The notes beneath the pieces were generated by a model. The model did not search any database. It saw only the letters and a list, made by a program, of their open reading frames with translations, and was not told where the DNA came from. A stretch of DNA of 64,000 nucleotides from Folioceros fuciformis (taxonomy: Eukaryota; Anthocerotophyta; Anthocerotopsida; Anthocerotales): positions 997,971 to 1,061,970 of the forward strand of contig JBNGIO010006379.1 of NCBI GenBank assembly GCA_049999805.1. The letters run 5' to 3'. Positions 35,778 to 46,527 of the stretch are shown piece after piece. The first letter of the stretch is position 1. Each line of letters opens with the position of its first letter. Made by a program: the position numbers and the translations under genes.

Positions 35778-37106
35778 ATTACTAGAAGTTATATGACATT
35801 AGCTTAAATATCTAGAAAATCTTATTGCTTAGAAGTCTAAGCGTCCTAAGTATGCAAAGAGGAAAGCTGCATCTCAGAGATAAGAACATAAGAACTTAAA
35901 AATTGGACTAAGGCTGGGTAGCCAGGCACTAACCTCCCAAGACCTACTTTGAAGATACTTTAATATATTTATAAGAATGTTTAGATATTTCATAAAACTT
36001 ATTTATTTTTCATGTATATATATATGTATTTTATATCTAGAAGGTTCTCAATAAAAAGACAAGATGGATTCGAGAGAGATTTTGAATATCCGATCCCATC
36101 CCATCCGAGCATTGGATGCGAGAGGTGGAAATATGTGAACTGAAAATGGGTGGGAAGGGAAGGTGCGGGTCTGGTAAAGAAAAACAAAAATGAAAAGAAA
36201 AAAATCATGCAAGAGAGGGGTATTAAAAGATGAGGGTGATGACAATGGATGCCTGATTTTTGCATAACCCGAGAACGTACAGCAAAGTAGGCTATTTGAC
36301 CATGGTCAGGAGAAGTGCTGTTTGCCGCCAAGTCTGTGGAGCCAGGCAGGAGGAGTAGGCGGGAGACGAGCGCGGGCATCATCAGTATCAGAGGTTTTTA
36401 TCATCCGTGTGTTTTTGTCGTGCCGGCGGCGCTGCCTCCCTCCTTCCCTCTTTTGATCGGAGGAGCGCTGGTGCCCCTCTCAGGCAAAGGCGTGGGTGCA
36501 GCAAGAGCGAGGACGCTGGTGGCCGGCCAGGGTTTATGCCCTGATCTTGCCCGCCGTGTGTGCGCATAGGCAGAGGCGGAGGCAGAGACAGAGGCAGGGC
36601 CGAGTGGAACCGGGCCCGCCCCACACACAGGTCAGGTCAGGTCAGGTTGGGCCTAGGCCGCTGTCATCTTTGGAGCAGGGCGGTGCGCTGCGTGCGATCG
36701 CCTGCGCCACGGACGGCCCGCTCCCGCTGCGGAGCTAGGTAGTGGAAGAGGTGACGCCTGCGGCTCTGTCTGCTGTCTTGTGTGCGCGCGCCCGCCCGAT
36801 GATCTTGCTGTGCTCTTTTGCCTTGACGGAACAGCGGAACGGATAGCCGGGCCTCAATTCTCCCGCACCCCCCCTGCCCGCCGGCCCAAACCTATCCATG
36901 TCCTGTGCCTGGCGCCGGGGGGAGGGGAGGTTAGGACCATGGTGTTAGGTCATGTGTGTTTGACTGCTGGTTGACTCGTGCGCTGGTGTTGGAGTGATAT
37001 TGTAGACTAGTGTAGTGTAGGGTGCGCTGGAGAAGCTCAATGTGGTACGCGGCTTAACACCTCCGCTGGCGCCGGTTTGTGCTTGTGGCAGGCAGGCAGG
37101 CCTAGT
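35778..37106. promoter_or_regulatory. Upstream region of GIP1-like gene (AT-rich then GC-rich leader)
   Basis: 35778-36270 is AT-rich with a short ATATAT run near 36015 and no gene. 36300-37106 is GC-rich and likely holds the promoter and 5' leader of the GIP1-like gene. A possible leader-intron acceptor (GCTTGTGGCAG) lies shortly before the ATG at 37107. Confidence 0.5.
36529..36550 (+). promoter_or_regulatory. 22-bp leader element shared with the NTF2-RRM gene
   Basis: The 22 bases beginning AGGGTTTATGCCCTGATCTT recur exactly on the minus strand at 49326-49347. Both copies are in sense orientation about 475-580 bp upstream of a start codon. The first seven bases are a telo-box (AGGGTTT), known in plant promoters of translation and cell-cycle genes. 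Role inferred. Confidence 0.6.
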
Positions 37107-40100
37107 ATGGCGGGTCCTGGAAGTGGTGCGGCCGGGGGCGCTCTCCCGGCTGTTGCCAGCGCCAGCGCCTCCAGCTCCGCGGGTATCCCCTCCAATGCTC
37201 GCAAGGTGGTGCAGCAACTGAAGGAGGTGGTGCCAGGGACCGATGATGAGATCTACGCTATGCTCAGGGACTGTAACATGGATCCAGACGAGACGGTGCA
37301 GCGGCTGCTCAACCAGGGTACGCTCGCCTCTGCTGCGGCGTTTGTCGTTGCTACTCGCTCTTTCAGATTGGGACTTTCGTTTGCGTCTTAGGAACGCGTG
37401 GCTCTCGTGCTAGCCACTCCACCCCGAGACGCAGGTCAGGTTGGGTGGGTGCTCTTGGCCCCGCTCCACGGATGTTCTGTACGCCCAACCTACCTTGAGG
37501 GTGGTGAGGCAGCAGGGGGTGGCCTGAGACATGCAGCCCTCGGAACGGGTGGGGTTGCCGTGGTTGACTCGTAGGGTGTGCCTGAGACACGCAGAGGCTG
37601 CCGTGCGCTTGGACATATCTGCATGTCTGGGATGGATGGAAGCATGGATGGATAGATATATAGCCTTGTCCTCGCTTTACCTGAGATGTCTTCAGCCCTT
37701 CCTAGTTTGTGGATCACCCCAGTCGCTTGACCTGACTTAAGCCCTTCCTAGTTTGTTGAGCACCCCAGTCGCTAGTAACGCTGGCTTGTTTGCCTGTTAG
37801 TCGCCGGGTTTTGGAGCTTAAGGTTGTCGGATTCTACGGCCTCCTGATGCATTTTAGTAGGCCGTGTAGCTCGCTGGGATGTGCGGCGTCACAGCGTTTA
37901 TCTTACGTGGTGTCCTGCCCTGTCCGCAGATCCTTTTCATGAAGTGAAACGGCGGCGAGAAAAGAAGAAAGAGGTAGCGAGAGCACCAACCAGGATTGTC
38001 ACTCAGTGTGCAGCATCTGCCATCCTGTCCGTGGCCTTGTTCTCATATCGTTCCTGCCCTTGTCACCAGCTCGGAGGAAATAAGGACGGTAGTGAAAGCA
38101 GGCAAAGGCCAAATGGTCCTTCCTCAAGGGGAGGAAGAAACGGCCCCTCAGAGCGTGGTGCTGGGAGAGGGAGTGGTGCTCCCCGCTACTCCAGCGGTGA
38201 GTAATCTTTTCTTCTTCGTGGGTTTTACACAGGGATAAGCAGGCGGTGGTAGTTGTGATTGATGACTCCCCTGGGTTGTAGATTACAATGGTGGTGGACG
38301 AGGGAAGCAGTTTGTCCCTCGAGAGAATGGTATTCACTCCAACAACCGTGGTTCCAGTGGCATGGCGTCGGCTACAGCTTCATCTGGCTCAGGTTTTAGC
38401 CTGTCGAAAGGCTTCCCATCCGGAGCAAGGTGCGATTTTCTCATTTTTTTATGTCACTGTTTTTTATGTGTCTGTAAGTTCCATTATGTCTGTGTGGCGT
38501 TTTCAGACTAATGGTGAATTTGAACTTGGTGCAGCAATCCGGTATCTGCACCTGCTCCCATTCCACCAACTGCTGTTGCTGCAGGACCTGCTTCCATGCC
38601 TTCGCCTGCCGCAGTGCCTGCACCAGCATCTGTTTCAGCCCCCAGTCTATCCAATGGAAGTTCTGTCTATGCTCGCACAGCGCTTGTAGGTCAAAGTTGG
38701 GTGGCCACTTCCGGACATGCAACTATGGCAGACATTGTCAAGTCCAACGGTGCACCCCCACCAACTCCTCCACTTCCTGCTGCCCTCCAACCATCTCTAC
38801 CGTCTGTTGCACCTCAGCAATATGTTACATCTCCTCCTGCTGGATCTGTGTCATCTGGCGTGTACTCCTCTTCCACTGATCCTGTGCTTCATCCATCTCT
38901 GGATCCCCGTGCTGGTACACCTGGTACAATCAAACGTGAGCTTGGGTCAGTTGGGAATCAGCGCCCAATAGGAGATCGGCCGTCTGTTTCGGTGATTGGT
39001 GATGCGACTTCTATCTCTCCCCCCTCTCATCAGTCTCACATGATCTCTTTAACTGCTACCACTTCCGGCAGTGCTCCCCTTGAATCTGAGGTGCAGGTCT
39101 CTGGGCCGAGTAGCCCGGCTGGAACTGCTGATATCTCAGAAAGGGTGGGCAATCAATCAGCCCTGTCAGATGTTGGAAATGGCGGGGTAGTATCACGCCA
39201 GTCGCCAGGAGCAGTTCAGAGCAATGTGTCTGCAACAACTGTGCCCCGAACAGTGTTGGGTGGGGGCCAGTTCAATGGCAGGTCAGGGTATCAAGCCCAA
39301 CAACCCGTCGGAACTGTAAAATGTAAGCCATTGTGCAGGTCGAGGCTACCTTTTTCCTTTGTTCTTTTTCAGTGAGTTTCAACCTGTCATCGATCAAGCT
39401 GATCGCCTGGTGTTATCCTGCAGCCAGCGGATCTGGGTTGGAATGGAAGCCTAAACCATCAATTTCAAGCTCTTTGGGGATAGGCAGTACCATCGGAACC
39501 TCAAGCTCCTCAGTGGCTGCCCCTGAGCCTACAAGAGCTCCACCTGCACCAGCTCCTGCTCAGGATGCCAGTGTAACAGCTTCAGCGACTACTAAGCTCC
39601 AGGGCCTGAGTATCCAGGATGAGCAACAAGTGATTATACCGAATCATCTTCAAGTGCCAGAGGCAGACCAAGTTACAGGTTTGAGCTTTGGGAGTTTTGA
39701 CGCAGGTTATGGAACATCATATTCCTCAAACTTTGTTCCTGAAGAATCGATCAACTCGACCTTGCCTATTTCCGAGGCAGCACCACTCGTTGAGCCTCCT
39801 GTGGAACAGCCTAGCACAAGGTTTGTCAATCTTGTGTTTTGCGTATTTTTGAAAGCCATCCTTCTGAGACTTCTCCGAACTGACCTTTGGTGTTACTTTC
39901 CTTCTGTCGTTATATCAGTGTTTCGAGTCCCTCGCCAGTATCTCTCAGTCAAAGCTTTGTCCATCAGCCAGTGGCGTCCCCACCAGAAAGCTTGGTTGCC
40001 AGTAATGACGTGACTGCAAGCCCTCCTGTTCCAGCTGTGCAGCAACTGGAGTTGTCGAAGCCGGATCCTGTTGTCCAACAGCACTATCCGTACCACGGGT

Positions 40101-41446
40101 TACCACCTGTAGCTAGTTATCATAGTTTTGGGATGCTGCCACAGATACCATCACCACAGTACTCGTATGAACCAGATCCAGCGCCGGATGTCTCTAGGTT
40201 GCCAAATATAATGGTGAGATCTCTGCCGTGTCGTAGCCTTTGTATGTGTGATGTAGACTTGGCTATTGATGAGATCTTATCACCAATGACGTACTTGTCG
40301 TATGTAGCAGGCATATGCAGATCCCACGCCAAACTATTACACACCGGCTTTCAGACCTGGGGCAGATCCGGACCGGTATCCTGCGTTTTTGGCTAGCAAT
40401 GCAACCAGCAAGTTCAATGGCAATATTGGGCTCCAGAGTCCTCAGACATCACAGGAGGTATGTTTCATGCGGTGCTCAGCTTCCATGTTCCTTCTGTGTC
40501 GTTGGGTACATCTCTCACTGTGCCTCCGTGATGTCTAGACTGGAAGTTCTTTGCCATCAACGGGTGCATCGGTGCAGACGTCTCAGACAGGAAATGCACA
40601 ACCGGCCCCATCCATTCCTCAGCAAGGAGTGCCCATGCATGCTTATACAGCTCAGGCAGGAGTACCTGTGGGACACTTCGCAAGCATTTTTGGGTATCAG
40701 CTTGTGCCTTCCAACTACGCCTACATGCCCCATCCTCCATATCAGCATAGTTACACTGGAAATAGTGGATTTCCTCAGCCTCCTGCCGGTACCAGTTACC
40801 CTCAGGCTGCTGGTAGTAGCTACCCACCTGCTGGAGCTGGGGGTGTGAAGTATGGCTTGCCGCAGTACAAACCTGGCAGCAGTTCAGGCAATGTGCCGCA
40901 CTCAGGAGCTGGTTCAACCTACGGTGGGTACACTCCTACTCCTGCTGGCTATACTTCGAATCCGACTGTGACTGCTGGTAGTGCTAGTGGATACGAGGAT
41001 GTCCCTCAACCTTACAAGGATAACATCTACATTCCTCAGCAACCGGTAAGCCCTTTCGTGCATTGTTGTTATAGTTGATCGGCAGCCCCTCAGGCCGTTG
41101 GTAATTTTGTGTCTGGGATGTTCAGGCTGACGGGAGCACTGTATGGATCCAAACGCAACTGTCACGCGACATGGGTGGTGCTGGGTTGCAGACAAGTTCT
41201 TACTACAACATGCCCAATCAAGTTCAACACGCAGGTTACTCCCACACGCAGCAACCTACACATGCGCATGGTCACCCAGGCGCGGGTTATACCAATTTGT
41301 ATCATCCTACACAGTCTGGACCTGCCCCTAGTGGTCACCAGTTACTTCAACAGCCCCAGGCCCTTGGAGCTACAGGTAGTGGTGGCCAGGCGGGCGCCTA
41401 CCAGCAACCACAACGCACTCAACAGACATGGGCCGCTAACTACTGA
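37107..41446 (+). CDS. GBF-interacting protein 1-like (GIP1-like, DUF1296)
   Basis: Ten in-phase exons: 37107-37317, 37930-37973, 38070-38196, 38282-38429, 38535-39322, 39424-39820, 39919-40213, 40311-40457, 40539-41045, 41126-41446, giving 994 residues. The N-terminal UBA-like DUF1296 fold covers about residues 28-85 (NARKVVQQLKEVV, ILRDCNMDP-like LRDCNMDPDETVQRLL, then DPFHEVKRRREKKKE). A Gly/Arg-rich stretch (SSRGGRNGPSERG) follows, then a long Pro/Ser/Gln-rich region with the family motif STDPVLHPSLDPR and the block LEWKPKPS. The C terminus is Tyr/Gln/Pro-rich. Arabidopsis GIP1 binds G-box bZIP factors and aids their DNA binding; other members have been linked to ribonucleoprotein bodies. 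The second exon follows a 612-bp intron, the longest here. The first codons resemble those of the NTF2-RRM gene. Confidence 0.93.
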
Positions 41447-42465
41447 CTTGTTTGCTGGAGGGTTAAGGGATACGTAGTCACTGACTTGACTCTATTGATG
41501 AGCCAGCACTGGGACGTCGGGAGTTCTTGGGATCTTGTCCTTGACAGGCCCAGGAGCCATGAGAGATGGTGCCACCTAGGAGGGCTTGCTTCTTTTATTG
41601 TCTAGGCAGAGGAGTGGGAGAGGTCGTAGCTCAGATTGTAGCAGGGGCCTTCAATAGGTTGTCCTGAGAGTGTACATAACAAGGTTGAAGCCGATGAACA
41701 TCGATAGGCGTACTTCCGATGGAAGACGGTAGAATGTGGCAGACTACCCGATGATTTGTTTTAGTCCCAGGTTTGGTCTTGTTTTGTGTCTCATTCTGAG
41801 ACCTTGCATGACTCCGGCGTATCACAGCCCACTCATCCCATGCTTTGAAGGTGAGCACCGTTTCCTGGTGAAGATGAGGTACCGGATGTTGTACGAAGTG
41901 GTTGAGACATTGTTGCTGAAATCGTTAATGCTCAAGGCGGATATGTGAAATGGGACCTGGTGTCGCCTCTATTACCCTTAACCCGTCCAGGATTCGTGCG
42001 AGGGGCTTTGTCGAGGCGTACAGTCCGTCAACATTTTCAAATAAATCAACTCTTGTGGATCGAGGGTTCGGTTAACCGGTTGTGCAACGTTCGTGCGAAA
42101 CTTTTCATCACGAGTGATATCGATCGTTCCACGGTCAAACATGCCCGTAGGACTGCTCATCTTCCCTTTCCCTATTTCCCTCATGATAGCTCGAGTTTGT
42201 TGGACTTTTGTGTATGCATCATCGAGACACTTCGAGGCTGAAGCAAGCAAAGAGGCAATTTGGCCGAAACTTGGCTGCTTTACTCGCACGTCCCTATGAT
42301 TTGCTGACCGGGCCGCGATTTGACAGTGGCCCACCCAACGTCGTGGTTTGAATTTGAGAATCACATCGTCTCGTCTCCATTCCCGCCAGGAATTCCTTGA
42401 CCTGCAATGCTGGTGGACGATGGCGGCAGGTACGAGCAGGTAGAGTCCCTCCCCGCGACACCCTC
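41447..42465. other. 3' UTR of GIP1-like gene and upstream region of the next gene
   Basis: About 1 kb between two tandem plus-strand genes. No conserved ORF. Part near 42400 may be a short first exon of the next gene (ATGCTGGTGGACGATGG at 42407), since a GTACGA donor follows it. Confidence 0.4.
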
Positions 42466-43854
42466 ATGGGAAGAAGGGAGGGTGAGCTCCAGGTGACGGT
42501 GGTGGATGAATTCGAAGACTGGCTCCACGATGCCTCCTTCTTCGAGCGGCTTCCGCAGGAGGAACCGGCGAGGAAGGCAAGGGGGCTGATCAGGATGGAC
42601 GATCTGCTCAGGGANNNNNNNNNNNNNNNNNNNNNNNNNNNNNNNNNNNNNNNNNNNNNNNNNNNNNNNNNNNNNNNNNNNNNNNNNNNNNNNNNNNNNN
42701 NNNNNNNNNNNNNNTGCGAGAAGAGACTCCTGTGCCAGGAGGCGCCTGCGAAGAAGGCTTCCAAATGGGGAAGGAGACTCTTCGGGCCTTCCGCCCAAGT
42801 GCCCGCGCCACCTGTCGGGAGCGGGGTGCTAGAAATGGCGCTGCAGGTCATGCCGGACAGAGAGCCCTTGGAGCTCCTGTCTTCGGGCGACCTGCTTGTG
42901 GTAGCCCGTCTCAGCGGCACGATTGACCACCTCTTCTTCCAATGGGTGTTCCATCACATGGCCTTCTCATCAGATTCCGCAGCGGAGGAATCGGCCTCCT
43001 CGATGCTATGTCAAATTGCAGACCCGGCTGAACGATTCTCACCGAAGTGGGGCGGGTGGATGCCAGACGGCGGCTTGTTCGTTTCCGCTTTCCGTTGCCT
43101 AGGGTACGAGGAGGATGCGCCGCCTCCAGGACTGGTCGGCTCGGCAGATGTGCAAGGCGGGTGTCCCAGGAACGTGCGCTCTTTACTCCGGGTTCTGGCT
43201 GCGTTTTCCTCGCCTCCAGCTTTTGCTACTTTTTCGGTCACCGACGCGGAGAGGCTGGTGCTGCTTCTTCTTGGCTTTGTCGGGGATCGTGATCTCCAGC
43301 ACTTTCTGCCTCTCGTGTCTGTGTGCCTGGAGCAACTGCTGGACTGGTTTTCAGTGGATGACTGGCCCCATGTTTTGGAACGAATTGCTTCTCGCCTGGC
43401 CGAAGGAGGCGCCAATAATCTCGTGTTTGTGAAGGGCTATCTGACGTTCCATTGCCGCGTGAGGCAAGTCCAGAGCCAGACGGTCCTGTGTCATCTTCAA
43501 ACGTTCACCAAGACAGGACAAATCCGGTCTGCTGCAGATGTGGTGTCGCTTTTCAAGAATGTGAGTTTGCGAAAGGGAACAGCGTTTCTCGAGCTGTACA
43601 ATCAACTCGTGCTGGCTGATTTGTGGTTGTGGCAAAACCTGCCTACGTGCAGTAAGGATGCCACGGCTATGCAGGCATGGATCTCTTTCTTGCGGAGATG
43701 TTCCACCCAGATTTTCTGCGGAGATACCAGGCTTCATGCTACTAAGCTCAGGGATTGGGCTTCGTTTCTGTGCCATAAGTATACTACTCCAGCGGCCCAT
43801 GAGACGGAACCCGAACAAGGTTGTGAGGTACAGGACACAGGCTGGATAATTTAG
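42466..43854 (+). CDS. CANIN-domain (SLF2/NSE6-like) protein, single exon, with gap
   Basis: A stop-free frame from ATG 42466 (MGRREGELQVTVVDEFEDWL) runs to TAA 43854, about 463 codons, with 100 N at 42615-42714. After the gap come FFQWVFHHMAFSSDSAAEES, LLRVLAAFSSPP, LLLLGFVGDRDLQHFLPL and KLRDWASFLCHKY. This all-helical layout resembles the CANIN domain (FAM178/SLF2), which links the SMC5/6 complex to its NSE5 partner and to DNA damage sites. Plants have one such gene of little-studied function. The match is from general pattern and I hold it loosely. The first in-frame codons upstream of the ATG start from TTG, so an extra 5' exon is possible. Because the N run is a placeholder, continuity of frame across it is not proven. 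Confidence 0.5.
   Translation: MGRREGELQVTVVDEFEDWLHDASFFERLPQEEPARKARGLIRMDDLLRXXXXXXXXXXXXXXXXXXXXXXXXXXXXXXXXXXCEKRLLCQEAPAKKASKWGRRLFGPSAQVPAPPVGSGVLEMALQVMPDREPLELLSSGDLLVVARLSGTIDHLFFQWVFHHMAFSSDSAAEESASSMLCQIADPAERFSPKWGGWMPDGGLFVSAFRCLGYEEDAPPPGLVGSADVQGGCPRNVRSLLRVLAAFSSPPAFATFSVTDAERLVLLLLGFVGDRDLQHFLPLVSVCLEQLLDWFSVDDWPHVLERIASRLAEGGANNLVFVKGYLTFHCRVRQVQSQTVLCHLQTFTKTGQIRSAADVVSLFKNVSLRKGTAFLELYNQLVLADLWLWQNLPTCSKDATAMQAWISFLRRCSTQIFCGDTRLHATKLRDWASFLCHKYTTPAAHETEPEQGCEVQDTGWII
42615..42714. other. Assembly gap (100 N) within a coding exon
   Basis: Exactly 100 N in the middle of the CANIN-like coding frame. The frame happens to be open on both sides if the gap is taken as 100 bases, but the true length is unknown. 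Confidence 0.98.
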
Positions 43855-44377
43855 GAAAACCGTTGGGCAAGGTTCTCAAGAGTCTCAAGCTCAGCGAAGG
43901 TGCTTGTTTCACATTTGCTTGAATGTACCGATGTATTGAGACACTTCACTCCTAGGTGAAGAGTGCATTAGGTTTACCATGGACTCTTTAGGGTGTCTTG
44001 AATGGGGTCGAGGCTGAGGAAATGCTGCTTACTATTACCCAAGAGGTTGTACAAGAAAAATTACATTTGAGGGTGGGAAGAAATAAAGATTCACCTTAAT
44101 CAACATGGCTTCAAGATTATCATGAAATGCAGCTATGTTGAAGAGGTAGAGAACAAATACACAAAGCACACCAAAGATATCTATTGAAACTCTAGATTAC
44201 AAAAGTTATAAGTTTACTCTTTGGATCCAATTCAATTTCCAAAGTGCGTTGGTCTTAGAGCGTTCTCCGCATGATGCGGAGTGCGCCTGAATATAAAGTT
44301 ATTACTAAGAGATGAACCCTACACTACACTATTAGTACATGAATGAAAGAAGGTATGCTGATCTACAGCACACATAG

Positions 44378-44540
44378 ATCCAAACTTCTTCATTTTGACA
44401 CTTTCAAACCACTTTGTTCTCATTGTGCCAGTAAATCCAAACTTCTTCATTTTGACACTTTTAAAACACTTTGTTCTCATTGTGCTGGTAGATCCAAACT
44501 TCTTCATTTAACACTTTCAAAACACTTTGTTCTCATTTGT
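44378..44540. repeat. Tandem repeat, about 56-bp unit, three copies
   Basis: Three copies of a unit with ATCCAAACTTCTTCATTT, GACACTTTCAAA and CACTTTGTTCTCATTGTG. The third copy is shorter and slightly diverged. Confidence 0.85.
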
Positions 44541-45000
44541 TGCACGAGGTGATATGCTTTTTTGGCTTCTACATGGACAAGGTCTTTTTTACACAGGTAT
44601 GTCTTCTTGTGTTTGAAATCTCATGATAAAATGTCGAAAATTAGCTAGGATTATGATTCCTTGAAAAGTGGAAAACAGACTTCATGCATTCCTTGAAAAA
44701 TGAGAAATTACTTTATGGAATTCAAACGTTTGGTCCTAAACCCTAAGAAATTTAAAAGAAAATTTTAAATTTTAAATAGAATGATAGATGAAAGAATACT
44801 TATCATGTGTAAGGTTTTCTACACGATCTACTTAAGTACGGTGTATTAACTCAAACAAATCACATTGTTGGTAAGGTTTTGAATGCATGTAGCTATCACA
44901 ACATAACGTGTATGGAGCTTGGGATTAATAAGCTCTTATTCAACATGGGTCTTTGTTTTCCATCCATCGTCCTTATCGTCGTTCCTTGCATGTTTCTTCT

Positions 45001-45310
45001 CTTATTCTCTTATGTTTGCTTCAGGGCCATTGAAACATTTCTTCCCTTGTCCTCTTATGTTTCCTTAGGGCCATTAAAACTTGTCCTCTTATGTTTGCCG
45101 TTTCTTCCTTTGTCCTCTTATGTTTGCCGTTTCTTCCTTTGTCCTCTTATGTTTCCTTAGAGCGATTAAAACTTGTCCTCTTATGTTGCCTTGGGGCGAT
45201 TAAAACTTGTCCTCTTATGTTTGCTTAGGGCCTCCAAAATGATTATTCTCTTGTCTCTTATGTTTGCTTCTCTTATCCTCTTCTTTTTGCTTCTCTTGTC
45301 CTCTTCTAAA
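45001..45310. repeat. Pyrimidine-rich tandem array, TGTCCTCTTATGTTTGC-type unit
   Basis: At least eight occurrences of CTCTTATGTTT with variable spacers (CTTAGGGC(C/G)ATTAAAAC or CGTTTCTTCCTTTG). Two internal sub-arrays alternate, which suggests repeated slippage or unequal exchange. Confidence 0.75.
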
Positions 45311-45777
45311 CAAGTTGGCTTCGGGGTCATCGAACATTTCTTCTCTTGCTGTGATATGTTTCCTTGAGCGCCATCGAAATGGAAGTGGTTCAATTTCCAT
45401 CCTCCTTGTCCTACTCCATTGCTATTGGAGTTCTTGGAAGAGAAGTGAAAGTTCTTTCCCTTCCTATGAAGGTTCTCCTCGAAAGGGGAGTGGAAGCCGT
45501 CTCCTCCAAAGGGAAGTGGAAGTCCTTTTCCTGTTGTAGCCCTCTAGTCACATTGGAGGCCATAGACGGAGAGTTGGGCCCTCGGTGTCCTCCACCTACA
45601 CCAACACGAGCAACAATAAATAACTAAGAGAAAAAAGAAATGAAAATAGTATTTTTCCCTCCCATACACAGAGCGCTAGACAAAAGTTACCCTAGGTTTC
45701 AGGAAGCCAATTCCAGAGAACCTCTCGCCTTAAGCCAAACCGTCCGAGTGCTCGGCGGTACGGCTAATTGGTTCAAC

Positions 45778-46118
45778 GGATTCACCAGGGCTCGCCCTTC
45801 CAGCTTTTCATGGTAAGCGAGTAATGCTTTCACCAGGACTCGCTCTTCCACCTCTACACTGTAAGTGACTAACGATTTCGCCAGCCAGGTCCAGCTGGCC
45901 CTTCCAGCTGCACGCGGTAAGTGAAGAACGCTTTCACCAGGGCCTAACCCTCAAGGTCTTCACAGTTAGCGAGTAACTCTCTGGCCAGAGCTGACCCGTC
46001 CCTCTCTTCACGGTAGGTGAGTACCTACCTTCCACCAGAACCGGTCCTTTCAACTCTTCACGATAGATATGTATCTTTCACCAGGGCTAGGCCCTTCTGG
46101 ATCTTCACGGGAAGGAAT
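45778..46118. repeat. Degenerate minisatellite, about 48-bp unit, seven copies
   Basis: Seven successive units share TTTCACCAGGGCT at one end, CCTTC or CCCTTCC in the middle and CTTCACGGTAAGTGAGTAAC at the other. Divergence between units is high, so the array is old. It is GC-richer than its surroundings. Confidence 0.75.
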
Positions 46119-46527
46119 TAAAAAAAATGTGCTTCAGAGAGTTTGCACCCTCCACCAAAGGGCCACCACAATAAACAGTCCAGGGACTGGGCTAATCCTT
46201 CCATGGATTACATAATTTCGAAAATCCTACACTCTGCAGACAAACAAAAATGCAATGGAGAACAGAGACCCCATGTAATCCCTCTTCCAACAATAACCTA
46301 AGCGCCTCAACACAGTTACCAGTCGTTACTTTATCTAACGGCCCCCACCCGAAGGAGCAGTTCCTAGCTTGAAGAAGCAAATGGGCACAGGGGAAAAACC
46401 ATGATGACTTGCATGACGACCAGAATGCATACGCTATGCCAGCACATGAGCGGTACATACTTACGAACTCTCGTGTGTGGTAAGCACAGCGATCAGCACT
46501 CCAGAAGGCAACACTAAAAAAGACAAG

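Larger units (their letters stand above)
43855..46527. other. AT-rich island with tandem arrays
   Basis: No supported gene in 2.7 kb. It starts with the 3' UTR of the CANIN-like gene and ends with the 3' UTR of the NTF2-RRM gene. Three different tandem arrays are listed separately. Plus-strand ORFs rich in Phe, Leu, Ser at 44879-45400 are translations of a pyrimidine-rich repeat. Confidence 0.6.

Noticed and set aside
42294-42920. 208-residue minus ORF
   Set aside because: Half its length depends on reading through N; antisense to the CANIN-like exon.
44879-45400. Plus ORFs rich in Leu/Ser/Phe resembling a membrane protein
   Set aside because: They are translations of the CTCTTATG tandem array.
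45778-46118. Possible CRISPR-like array
   Set aside because: Units are directly adjacent and degenerate with no unique spacers, and the genome is eukaryotic.
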